From: Branchiostoma floridae
Taxonomy: Eukaryota > Chordata > Leptocardii > Amphioxiformes > Branchiostomatidae
DNA: 64,000 bases
NCBI RefSeq assembly: GCF_000003815.2
Contig: NC_049980.1
Coordinates: 8,171,558 to 8,235,557 of the forward strand
Direction: 5' to 3'
Both the position numbers and the translations under genes were made by a program. The notes under the pieces were generated by a model, which ran no database searches, had not been told where the DNA came from, and saw only the letters and a program-made list of their open reading frames with translations. Positions within the stretch are counted from its first letter, which is position 1. Every line of letters begins with the position of its first letter. Of this stretch, positions 11,018-23,100 are shown piece by piece.

Positions 11018-13595
11018 TCATGAGTCCTTAAAGTCGTGCCTGTACTTGGCATGCCCTGTGTACCCGACTCTGTGCGAATGGATCAGGCACTGGATGACCC
11101 ACTCCGTGGACACCACGCGGACTCCCAGCTGCCCAGCCCTCTGCACAAGGGCCCCAGGACAGGAGGGGTCACTGACCACAAGGTCGCAGTCCAGGGGGGC
11201 ACCTGGGAGGTACAAGAACCAGTTGGAGTTACATGTTATGTAAAGACATCTACATCTACATGGCAGTACCCCCAAATGGCCCCGCATGGGGCATCGTAAG
11301 GGGGAGGGGGTTGAGGTCCCAGGTCAAGACTTGGTCATCATGAAGGTTCATCTTCATTGGCAAATTGTAGCTAACACACAGTTGACATTAAGCTGAACAA
11401 TGTAACCTAGGCATAAAATGTCTTTCATCATATCTTATTTGACCCTTCCCTCTTGGAGCTTCTGATGTACAAACAAAGGTTCAAACAAACAAACATATGC
11501 CACACATTCATTTGGTGTATTTTACATGCTGGAAAGAAATGGTAGTCATCAACAAAGGTGTATTGCTGAAGACAAAATGGACAACAACAGAATCTGATAC
11601 ACATTAAGATATTACTATCAATAATCAAAATAAAGATATTTGCAGTATTTTCCCAGGTACCATAAGTAAGTTATAAGGAAAATCACTTACTTTCTGCCTC
11701 CTCCTTGGACACCTTCTTAGCCATGACACATCCAGCAGCTACCAGAATGTCTGCCCACACGTCTCTGAAGTCCCTGCTTTCAGAGACCACCAGCACATCC
11801 ATGTTTTGGAAAATCCGACCTCGTGGGACCCTAGAGGAAGGGAAATAAATATTAAATTTCCTTATCGTAAATGCATCGCAAAACCAAGATCAGTTTTAAT
11901 GTATCTGCCTCTAAACACAGAAGTGTCAAGAGCAACATATGTGAGGATAAATTCATCCTTTGACATGCACACAGCAATGTAATTTGTACCCTTCACAGCT
12001 GATATTTATATCTTCAAGGTTAACATTATATCTTTGGTAAGGAAAAGCACATTCAAAGCACTTGTACCCACCTCACATGTTTAAAATGGACCGCATAACA
12101 TACAACTTATGTCTGTTACGCTTCTTACCATTCTATGGTGTTCCTGGTCTCCAGACTCCTCCCAGCTGGTAGAAGGTAAGCCTTATAATCCTGTAGACGT
12201 CCCTGTAGGAGGTTACAAACATTTCATTGTACATGCTGCATGTAACAAGGTTTTAGTCAGTATCTTACAAGTAACAAACTGTACATAAGCAACAACTTGC
12301 CATTGGGACCATTTTTTTTGTGGTCCCTTGGATAATTTTTTCCTTGACACAAGCATAAAGAATTCTGTCTAGTGTCAACATGTACCTTGTTTTCTTAGTC
12401 CCTTGGTCTTTTTTGGCAGTTTTGACCGTACATTGTACAATTATCAAGTCTGTAAGTTTCTATCAAGCTGAATTTTTAGTGCCCAGCAACAACCGGCAAA
12501 CATTTCTGTAAAACTGGGAAAATGGCTCTTTTTTAAGCAGCTCCTTGAAAGCTGCAAAATTTTCACAAATTGTTTTACTTCAAACACAAAGTTAATGAAG
12601 TAATTCCTCAATCAATGACTCTTGAAAAAAAAACCTCCTTTTGTGTGTTTTCAAGTGTCACTGGTTGAAGAATTAGTCCTATCAACTTACTCATACGTGA
12701 CTGATGAACCTCTTCAAAGATACCAAGTTGAGATACATGCACAACTAATCAACCTGTACCTGACTACAGCTGTCCCTGATCCACTGGTGAGACACACAGG
12801 GGATGCCGTGTGCCAGGGACAGGAAGTACTTCTTGGTACGGCAGAAGCTGTCCGCTATCAAGTAGAGATGGGTGGATTTCGACCTCTCCTGCATCCTCTT
12901 GAAGTCCTCGTAGACCTTCCCTCCACCCTGCTCGATCTGACGTTGGACATGACTCTTACTGTAGGGCAGTGTGCTCACTTCTGTAGACGATACACATCTC
13001 TGTTAGGGTCCATGCCACAGTAATACAATGTAACACTCTTGCAGTACACACTGAGCAATCAGTAGTGCTCTATCTTTTCTTATACCTCGGTTGCAATAAC
13101 GTTTGATATGGGTGTTCCAGACCCAGTAATAGCTTGGGTTCTCACATGGGATTCTACTACCAATATTATCACACAGGCTCCCACTTCGATTGCACCGTTT
13201 TAGATAATTCGTATACCAAATTTGGACAGTGGTATCTTTTTGGACAATAGACTTTCTCAACTTCTGAAGCACTTTGAGAAATGTGTTTTCTTGTGTAGGT
13301 GTATTCTGTATGAGTTTAAACATAAAGACAATGAAATGTAATCAGCTCACACAATCATCATCTTATCGCTGCTAACAATTCTACCAATGAATCAGTCATT
13401 TGCTGTGTTCCTTATCCAACGAGTGTATGTACATGTGCAAATGCAGTAAACACAGCCTACCCTCTTCACTGTCCTCACTGGACTGAGACTCGGCAGCGGC
13501 TGAGGCCCTCTCTGCCTTGTCTTTGGGTGCAGCCGTTAGGATGAAGGCACAGCCTCTGAACAACCTTCTGTTGGTGGGGAGGGGACCCAGTTGCT
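11018..13595 (-). other. TP53BP1: TP53BP1 tandem BRCT domains
   Basis: BRCT1: GPLPTNRRLFRGCAFILT (13461-13595), EQGGGKVYEDF, FCRTKKYFLSLAHGIPCVSH and WIRDSC (12760-12980), then YLLPAGRSLE (12129-12202). BRCT2: MDVLVVSESRDFRDVWADIL (11691-11830) and LDCDLVVSDPSCPGA, VVSTEWVIQCLI, HAKYRHDFKDS-stop (11018-11202). Order and spacing match human 53BP1, whose BRCTs bind gamma-H2AX and p53. The stop TGA is at 11018-11020. Confidence 0.93.
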
Positions 13596-16500
13596 CTGTA
13601 TGTGGAATATCAACTATTACAAACTTACATAGATATCACACCAGTATTTTAGTTGAACAAAAGCAAATCTATGTCAGTTGAAATGACAATGTAATACAAT
13701 GTATTCCATTCTTTTGCTTGGTACAGAGGAGAGGACAACTTTACTGCCAGTGAACGATATCACACAAGTATTCTAGTTGAACGAAAAGCAAATCTGTGTC
13801 AGTGAACAATGTCTATCAAGTATTCCAGTTGAACCAAAGCAACCCTGTGTCAGACTCACCTGCGTCTTCCTGGCTACGCAAGGAGCGACGGGCAGACTGG
13901 GTCTGGGGACTGTCCATTATACCTGCAGGCAGGGTGGGGACACCTGGAGGAAAAACATCTATCATAATTGTACATTCAACATACCAAATATAAAAGTATC
14001 ACTCAAGTGTTTTCAAGATATTTTCTCTATGACACATAGACTTTGAATACATGCTTCATATTACGTACTAAGCCACTCACAGCATGTTAAGCCCTGGTCA
14101 CAAAGCGCGTACGATTCCTTGCGATGGACTATTCCGCATATCGTACGATGAGCGCAGTACATCGCAAGAAAATCGTAAGCATCGCAAGCCATCGCAACGC
14201 ATCGGATGGTGTTCAAAATTTTTCCAGCGTCGCACGATTTTTCACTTGTGTCTCTTCTGTATAGCCGTCTGACCGCTTTTGTGCTTCTTTAACCAACAAA
14301 ATGTGGACATAGCTGTTTAATACCTTCCTATAATATCTTTAACTGTAAAAATAAATTCAAAAAGACCATGACAACAAGAGTATTACAAGCAAAAGTTCAA
14401 ATCAAGCGTGAGTACTGGTATGGTTATCTCGGTCTGCTTGCCGGCTCTACGTGTCAGGCTCTTTCGAAGATCGTCATGATCATGATGTGCTATCAACAAA
14501 AAGATGCCATCATACAAAAATCAAATGATAAGAATTATATCATATATATTTCCGACTCATAAAGCCTGCCTTTATGTTCGAGTTGTCCCCATGGTTATTA
14601 CGATTATGGTAAACTGACCCAAGACCGACGAGAGCTGAGATTTGATCTAATTATAAACTCACGTGCATGAAGCGATCAAACAATTTGTCTGCATCACCTG
14701 TGCGTGGCGCGCTGTTCTCTGGTTGCGACTGTGGCAGTTGCGACTGATATATTTCCCCTTTTCGTCAATATCGACAATATCAGGGAAAACTGAAACCATC
14801 ACAACATGCTAAAAAATCATAAATCTATAACCTCATCAGTAGACAAAAAATGCCGTAATGAACTCTGCTATGGGGGCAAATAAAATCTTACGACGATAGN
14901 NNNNNNNNNNNNNNNNNNNNNNNNNNNNNNNNNNNNNNNNNNNNNNNNNNNNNNNNNNNNNNNNNNNNNNNNNNNNNNNNNNNNNNNNNNNNNNNNNNNN
15001 NNNNNNNNNNNNNNNNNNNNNNNNNNNNNNNNNNNNNNNNNNNNNNNNNNNNNNNNNNNNNNNNNNNNNNNNNNNNNNNNNNNNNNNNNNNNNNNNNNNN
15101 NNNNNNNNNNNNNNNNNNNNNNNNNNNNNNNNNNNNNNNNNNNNNNNNNNNNNNNNNNNNNNNNNNNNNNNNNNNNNNNNNNNNNNNNNNNNNNNNNNNN
15201 NNNNNNNNNNNNNNNNNNNNNNNNNNNNNGTTGGGGGCACCTGGAGGAAAAACATCTATCATAATTGTACATTCAACATACCAAATATAAAAGTATCACT
15301 AAAGTGTTTTCAAGATATTTTCTCTATGACACATAGACTTTGAATACATGCTTCATATTACGTACTAAGCCACTCACAGCATGTTACCGACAAGGAACAT
15401 TAAGTTAACAAACCTACATTTCAGATTCTACTCTAGATTCTGATACTTAATTGCAGTGGTTTTCTTTTCAAGTTTTTTGCTGGGCTTGCACATTTCAACT
15501 ACAAAATTAATCAATAAAACAGTAAAACAGAGAAGGTATCTTTTTTTCTCCGGCAAAATGACAGCACTATGAATGTAATAATTTTTTATTGAATTTACAG
15601 TATCTGAATGGTTTGAGACAACATGTGAGGTAAGCATGATACATTCTGTGACTTTGACAAACTGACCTCTGACAGGGGAAGAAGTAGATGGTTTAGGTGT
15701 TTGTCCTGTCCCTGTGTCCATCTCCCCAGCCTCCTCCATAACCCTCCTCCTCTTAGTCTGTGGTCCCCTTGGGGTTGTTATGCTACTGCTTGTGCCTCCA
15801 GAGCTGTATTCTGTGTCCCTTGTTGCCCTTCCTATTAAAATCAGAATGAATGGTTGATACGCACACTGTACATCTTTGGAACACAAAAATGCTGGAGATG
15901 AGCCTATCAGTACGTAACACCAAAAAATTGAAAATATTTCAATCTATGTTTATTTATTATCATTGAAAATTACCTCTGTCTGGAGTTTTCTGTTCCTTAA
16001 CTGCTCCAGGTCTCTTCCTCTTCCCAGTCACGAGATTGTCTGGAAGGCAAAGTTTAGAAAAAGCACATTTAGGTGGAATCAAATAAATTTCTATAAATAA
16101 CTAGTTGTAGAAGTACGTAGTAATAGGAGTAGTAGTAGTAGTAGTAGTAGTATATAGATCTAACAAATCCCTGAAATTAATGTGGAACATTGCAGACACT
16201 TTTAATGCATATGACCTTTGCGTATGTCAAATGACAATCTCAGAAGTCATACATGTAGATTGATAATAAATTATGTCATCACAGCCACAGTTTTGTAATG
16301 AATGAAAATCATTGACTTGGAGTTGGATGTCTTTACAAACATAGGACAAAACAAATTGCTAGCTCACCCAAAGAAACAGAGGCAGACACTTCAGCAACTC
16401 GCATGACTTGAGCCCGGTACGCCGCTGCCTGTTCTGGGTTCAGGATCACATTGGCATGGGGTGCTCTGTGGGAAAGACACTTACTGCACTTTACAACTGA

Positions 16501-19500
16501 TCATAGGAATCCATTTTCACACTGTTTATAAACTAGGGATTCTTGCATCATCTTTTGTAGCAAATTGTACATCAGGCAAGTAAGGATGGACCTGACTGAT
16601 GGTTTCAGCAGACTATTGTCCTCTCTTACCTGACAGTGGATCCATCATTGAATTCCACCAGGTACTCTTCTTCTCCAGTCTCTCCATTGTGATGGTAACC
16701 TCGAATAATACCTGAATAGATAAAAAAAAAGTAACTTCAACTGTGCCAGAAATTGTAGTCCTCACCTCAAGAACCACATTCTACCTACTGTCTTTTCCGC
16801 ACACTACACATGTTTACACAATCATGTAACGTTATTGGAAAACAACTTGACACAGACCTTTGTTAAAGATGCAGTGCTCAAAATACTTTTTTCCGGCAGG
16901 TTGCCACCTGTCAAAAGCAAGGTTGCGCCATCAACATTTCAGGTTGCCCCACTTTCGTCAAATTAGCTACTAATCCGTTATCCTTTCTTTCAGTTACACA
17001 TAACTACTTAATATGTTTTACCTTATCAAGAAATAGATACAAAGGCTTAATATGCACATAGGTGGGGGAAAAGCAATGTTCCAACTGCAAAATGTCAGGT
17101 TTACCTGGGTTTAGAATTAAGTTGCACCAAGCAAATGTGCTTGCAGTTGCAAGTGTGTAAGTGGGTATTTCAAGCACTGAGATGTGACTACACAGAGTCT
17201 TAGACATAGACTACCATATCCCCACCTGGCGCGTAGACACAGTCCTGCACATCCTCTACACTAGCCAGGACAGCAGTGTTAACGGGCAGGCGGGACACCA
17301 CCATCATGTTCCTGGCTGCGATCTCCCTCGGACGGACGGTAGTCTCATCCTCATCCTCAAACCTGACAAGATATCTGGACACAATAGGGAAAGGATTGAT
17401 GGATTATGGATTAGTCCATTCCAGGTTAAAGCAAAGATGATCTTAAGCTTATCATGACTTTACCAGAATCACTTAAATACATGTACAAAAGATCTACATC
17501 AGAGCTTTACAACCATCCCTGAACAGAGACAGTGGGTGCCATAGACTTCCTGCAACCTATGATCCACTGCTTACTGAGTCACATGTTCTGCATAACGTGA
17601 CGTCACGACAACAGTGAGTTGTGCATTCCTTGACAAAGACTGGTGCTGCATGTCCAGTCAAAAATTTGGGTAAGTCCAATTTTTGTGTTGGATGTTCAAC
17701 TAGTTCCATAATAACTTCTACCAACACAGACGAACTTTCAAGTTAAAAAGATTGATCTTACACCAACTTTCCTAAAGATATTTTAAAGTAAAAAGTCAAT
17801 GGAGGAAGCACGTAATACCTGTCATTTTTCAAAGTCTTGAGAATGACACCAGGGTACCAGTGCTTGTCACTCACAAGCAGGGCCATCACGCGAGCACCCT
17901 CCCTCGGCTCGGAGCTGCCGCTGTCCGAGGATACAGTTTCTAGAAACAGGTTGAGACATGCGACACAATTCATACAGCATTTGTCACCAGTGCTACTTGT
18001 CAAACATCCTAAACATGCAGCAAAAATTGTGGCAGATGAATGAAATGAGAATATATCTTATTTAGATATTGGATAGGACAATGGTAAAAGTCAAAAACAT
18101 TGATGAAGGTTATATGTCCAGGTAATACGATATGCCAAAGAGCAGTTACTCAAACAACTGGATATGATTATAGGATTTTGACAGTTTCAGACAACTATCC
18201 ATTGTCTCTTGTCAGTGACACTGGAGAGATCTGTCAGAGAGAGTTTTTATATCTTAGGTGTGAATTGATATGCAAAAGAGATCTAGTTGAAGAATAGGTT
18301 TATCCTAACTATGAAGTAATGTGCAAAAAGGGGAGGAAGACATTAATTCATAACATATCAATTCATACCTAGGATAAACTTGTTCTTGGCAGAGGAAACA
18401 GTTTGACAAAACCCCTCACCTCTACTCGTATCCTCTTGTGGTTTCTCACTTCTGCCAGACAGCCTCTGCTGCACCCCCTGAAAGGGAATCTCGGGAGTTC
18501 CTGCCCTCTCCTCAGAACTGTCACTGCTCTGCTCGTCACTCTCATGCCCTCTAGACGACCTTGACGACCTTGCTGCTGAGCTACTCCTGCTTTCCTTTCG
18601 ACCTTGTGGTTTTTTAGAAAGTTTTTCTGTAGACAATGACCTGCTACCTGCAGAAGCTCCACCTCTTCTACCTCTTCTTCTAGGACTTCCCCTTGTTCTT
18701 CCACTGGGTGTCCTACCTCTTGGAGTCTTCTTCGGAGATGGTTGTACGGCTGCTCCTTCTTCTACTATCTCCTCTTCTGCAGTTTTGTCACTGTCCTTAC
18801 CAGAGGGGCCAGCTGTTCTAGTTCTGCTGTGTCTGCCTGTCTCTTCTTCTGTGCTGTCAGATGTCTTCTGTACAGCTGAGGCTGATGCTGTTGCCTGACC
18901 TGATCTTAACGCTCTCCTAGGAGAGTCAGTTTCCCTCCCGGGCTCTTCTGGACTCACTGTTTCTGTCTGTCTCGTACGACTACTCTTTCTTCTTCTAGAC
19001 TGTTGTTCTTTCTCCCCCTTTTCATCTCCTTCTGGTCTACTCCCTCCTTCACCTTTACCCTTGTCCTTTGCATCTTTGCCTCCAGCAGCCTCTGTCTGTG
19101 TTCCAGTTTCACTGACCTCCAACCTTTGACTCCCACTTGTGACCTTTGACTGTTGACCCAGAAGCTGACTGCCTATCCCTGACCTCCTTCTCCTGGGTGA
19201 CCCCACAGGTTTGGTGAAGCCCTCCTGGTCCTTGTCCCCTCCCCCTGTCCCAGGGGAGGAGCTGGAGGACTTGGACTGGCTGGAGGAGGTCCTCTCTAGG
19301 CTGGCCAGGCTAGGACCAGAACTATAGGGTAGGAAAGAATAAAGTCTCATGAGTAACAGTGTAGTCTGTGTGTTTGTTTCAATACTCATGTAAACTTATT
19401 ATAAAGCCACACTGTAGTTATAGTACAGTGATAAGATTCCTTTCAACACAAACGTATACAATGGGAAGAAAGTGAAGCATTGTACAATGATAACTTGCAA

Positions 19501-20139
19501 CACAGAGCTTCCATGACCACACTGTACTTGCAATTGTTTCTACCATTACACTTTGCGCAGAAGCAATACGACTACTAAGTTGATAGCTACTAACTTGATA
19601 CTCTAAATCTATATCAAATTCATACTAGATAAATAAATGGATATCAAACCAAATAAAAACATTCCATCCTTCAGCATACTGTCATATATTACACAATACA
19701 GTGTCAATTGGATTCAATTTTTTTTCAGCATACTGGTAACATAGGTTGAAAGGCAGCTACACATACTGTACATCTACATTCAATTTATTGTAATTCAAAC
19801 CATCATTGTGGCAACAAACACCTACACACCTGTTAGTCCTACTCAAGCTGGATGAGCTAAGGCTCTTAGACAAGCTTGAAGGAGATGATTTTGAAGCTGA
19901 TGTAGACAGGGAGCTGATGTCTGCTAGTTCTCCTGACATCAGTGAGCTGCCAGTTCTGGACACACTTGGTGAGATGGACACTTCCTCCTCTATGTCTACT
20001 ACTGGCTCCTCCATCTCCTATACAGAAACAGGAACAAGGAGATTCAGAGAGCTACAGTACACATAGTTACTATACAATGTATGTTTCCTATTGACATCAC
20101 TTACTTAGTATATTATTCTCACTTACTCGCTTGCTCACA

Positions 20140-20179
<40 letters not shown>

Positions 20180-23100
20180 CACACACATACAAAATACACC
20201 ACATATAAATGAAACCATAAATGTAAGTCATTGCATTGTGCTGATAGTGTGTTTGGCCAAGAATTCAAAGGTACTGTTTCGAACCAGATGTTGTGTCCTT
20301 GGCACTTAAAGTTTCCTCTTTTCTTTCAAGTGAAGATGAGGACTTAGCTTCAGTTATTCCCTCTGACAGGACATTAAACAGAGATTCTGTTTTTGAGAAG
20401 AGACAAACTTTGAGGAGGTTAAAGAACTCACAAGACTTATCAAAAAGAATAGCAGTCCTTTTCAGTGTGAATGGATCATACAGGTCTCGAGGACTTGGTA
20501 TGATAAAAATCATCAATAAGACAATGGGCACTAGAAAGGCCGACATTTGCTTGAGAGCACATGCAGCATATTTCAGCCCTCTCCCTCCCCATGCAACAAT
20601 AGACTATTCCAAAATCACTTTTGTTTAAAAGTCACTTCCACTAATGACACTTAATGACACCCAAAAATGAATCTTACAAAATTCCTAGTGCAAGAATGGA
20701 CTCTTCCAGTGCACCCCATGTGAATTTGCACAATAGACCAGTCCAGAAATACTCCCATTGAAAACATGGCCAAGGTTGAACTAAGCAAAATAAGGCTTCC
20801 ACTTCCACTAAAAATGGAATATTGAATCATCACCTTTCTAAAACTAAATTTGAAAACATCCCCATGCAAGAATGGACTCTTCTTGCGATGCCCATATGTA
20901 AAGTGGTGCAGTCCAAAAATACATCCGCTAAAATTGGACTTGGACATAATCACCAAAGTCCCAAAAATGGATTTTAAAAGGATGTAAGGATGGACTCTTC
21001 CAGCACAACCTATGTAAAATTGCAAAGTTGACCAGTCAAAAAATAACCACACTGAAACACTTTGACATATCAAATCACCAAAGTCCATAAACAATTTTTT
21101 TTAAATGCCCCCCTCCATGCAAGAATGGACTCTTCCAGTACACCCCATGTAAAATTGCAAAATAGTCCAGTTCAAAAATACTCCCACTGAGAGACATTAT
21201 ATAATCAACAGTCCAAAGATGAATTTAAAAAATATGTACCCCCTCCGTGCCAGAATGGACTCATCCAGATAACACCGGGCTCAGATTGGCTGCCAATCCC
21301 CTTCGGAATGTTGACTCTGGGTACGTGATTGGTTGCCTCTTTAATCAAGTTATTAGTATATATAGACATGTGCATATGCTGTCTTCAGGTGGGAGAGGTC
21401 AACGACCTGGCCAGTGGAGAATTACCAAAAAAGTCCCCAAATATATCATTTTGAAGTGGTTTATGCCAGAAATTATACATGGGTCATTTGAATGAATATC
21501 TAGTGCACCTATTTACCAAAATGTAGGTCATTTGGTTACAAGACCAGGGAACAGGAGCCAAAAGCTTACGTTTTTGGTCAAAGAATGTCCCAAAAATTCC
21601 AAATTTAAGCATTTTGTTGTACCGTATGCCAAAAGTGTAAATGCATTCATATGCGCGTATGTAGACAGCACTCCTATACCAAATTTCAGGTCATTTGGTT
21701 GTAAAATGGGGGTATAGGAGCCAAAAATGTCATTTTTGGGGCAAAAAATGGCAAAAAATGCCAAAATTAAGCATTTTGCTCTACCATATGCCAAAATTGT
21801 TTTTGGAACCTTGTGGGCATATGATCAAGGCACCTCTGTAGCAAATTTCAGGTCATTCGGCTGTAATACCAGGGTACAGGGGGGCAAAATGTACATAAAA
21901 ATTGCAAAAAGCAGGAATAAAATCATTTTAAAGGAAGATATGAAAAAAATTAGAAAAAAGCACCTGGGTATTGACCCACTCTACCCTTGTGCCAAATCTC
22001 AAGTAATTCGGTCCAGGAACGACGGAGTTGAATCGATTTGAAGATTTGACAGGAGAAAGAAAGAAACATTACGAATACAATATATTTCACCATACCTATG
22101 GTATGGCTGAAATATAATTAAAGGAAAGACAAGAAATCACTCGCTCAACAAAATACACCACATGATTATATAATGGAACCGTGAAAACATAAGGTATAAA
22201 GCTCACCTCTATCACTTGGTAGTCCACAATTTTCTGACCTCGTTTGATCTTCTCTGTGATAACTCTCTTGACAATTGTTTCAGTGATAGTTGTGATGGTA
22301 GTCTCACGGACATACTGGGGTGGGCTCTGTGGAAAAAAACTTGTACATGTACTTGAATTTTCTAAAAATCATATTCTGAACATGGCTGTCTCTAGGACCC
22401 ATACCTCAGTCCTGGGAAGGAAAGTTGCTTGCTGGGACAGAAAAAATATTAAACTGTCCTTCAAAATCATCTGAACTCCATCACATAATACATTGTATTG
22501 ATGAAAATAAGATTGATAAAAATAAGATTGACGGATCTCACAACGAAAATCAGCATGGGCTCTCAAACAATGGATGGCCCCCTTGGTGGGACAGAAACAA
22601 ATTAAAGCTCACGACGACTCTGATTCAGGCTGAAACTTGTAACAAATAAAAGTCTTTGTTTTCGTTACTTACCTCCTCTTCCCCTCCTGCAGATTCAGTG
22701 TCATTGTCCTCGTCAATTTTCACCCTCTTCCGGGGTGGCTGCCCCTCCTCCCCATCTCCATCTCCTGGGATCCTCTCACCATCCCCTCCCTCCTCCTCCT
22801 TTTCCTCACCCCCATCTCCACCAGTGGGCTGTCCCTCCTCTCTACTTGTACTTTGGGCACTAGGGGTTGAACCACGTCCTGATGGGGAGGTTCCCCCACC
22901 ATGTGCTCTGAGTTTGGCAGATTTGCGCTGTTTATCTTTCGTTTTTGTCTTCACCGTTGTTGTAGGTGATGGTTGCGTATTTGCCTGTGTACAAAGAGAA
23001 TCAAGTCATTATCAGAATAGATTTTTTTGTAACATTCCATGACAGCAGCAAAAAAAATTTAAATAGACTCAAGAGGAATCAAGAGGAGTCTGATGCTGTT

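Larger units (their letters stand above)
19830..22326 (-). other. TP53BP1: TP53BP1 oligomerisation segment and following conserved exon
   Basis: Exon 22207-22326 encodes RETTITTITETIVKRVITEK and KIVDYQVIE; exon 19830-20017 continues EMEEPVVDIEEEVSISPS and GELADISSLSTSASKSS. These match the human segment around residues 1231-1330 (EVRTLVTRVITDV, TEETEEPIVE, GDLGDISSFSSKASS), which mediates 53BP1 self-association. Confidence 0.88.

Noticed and set aside
12622-13023. 133-codon plus-strand frame over the BRCT1 exon
   Set aside because: Antisense shadow of TP53BP1 exon 12760-12980.
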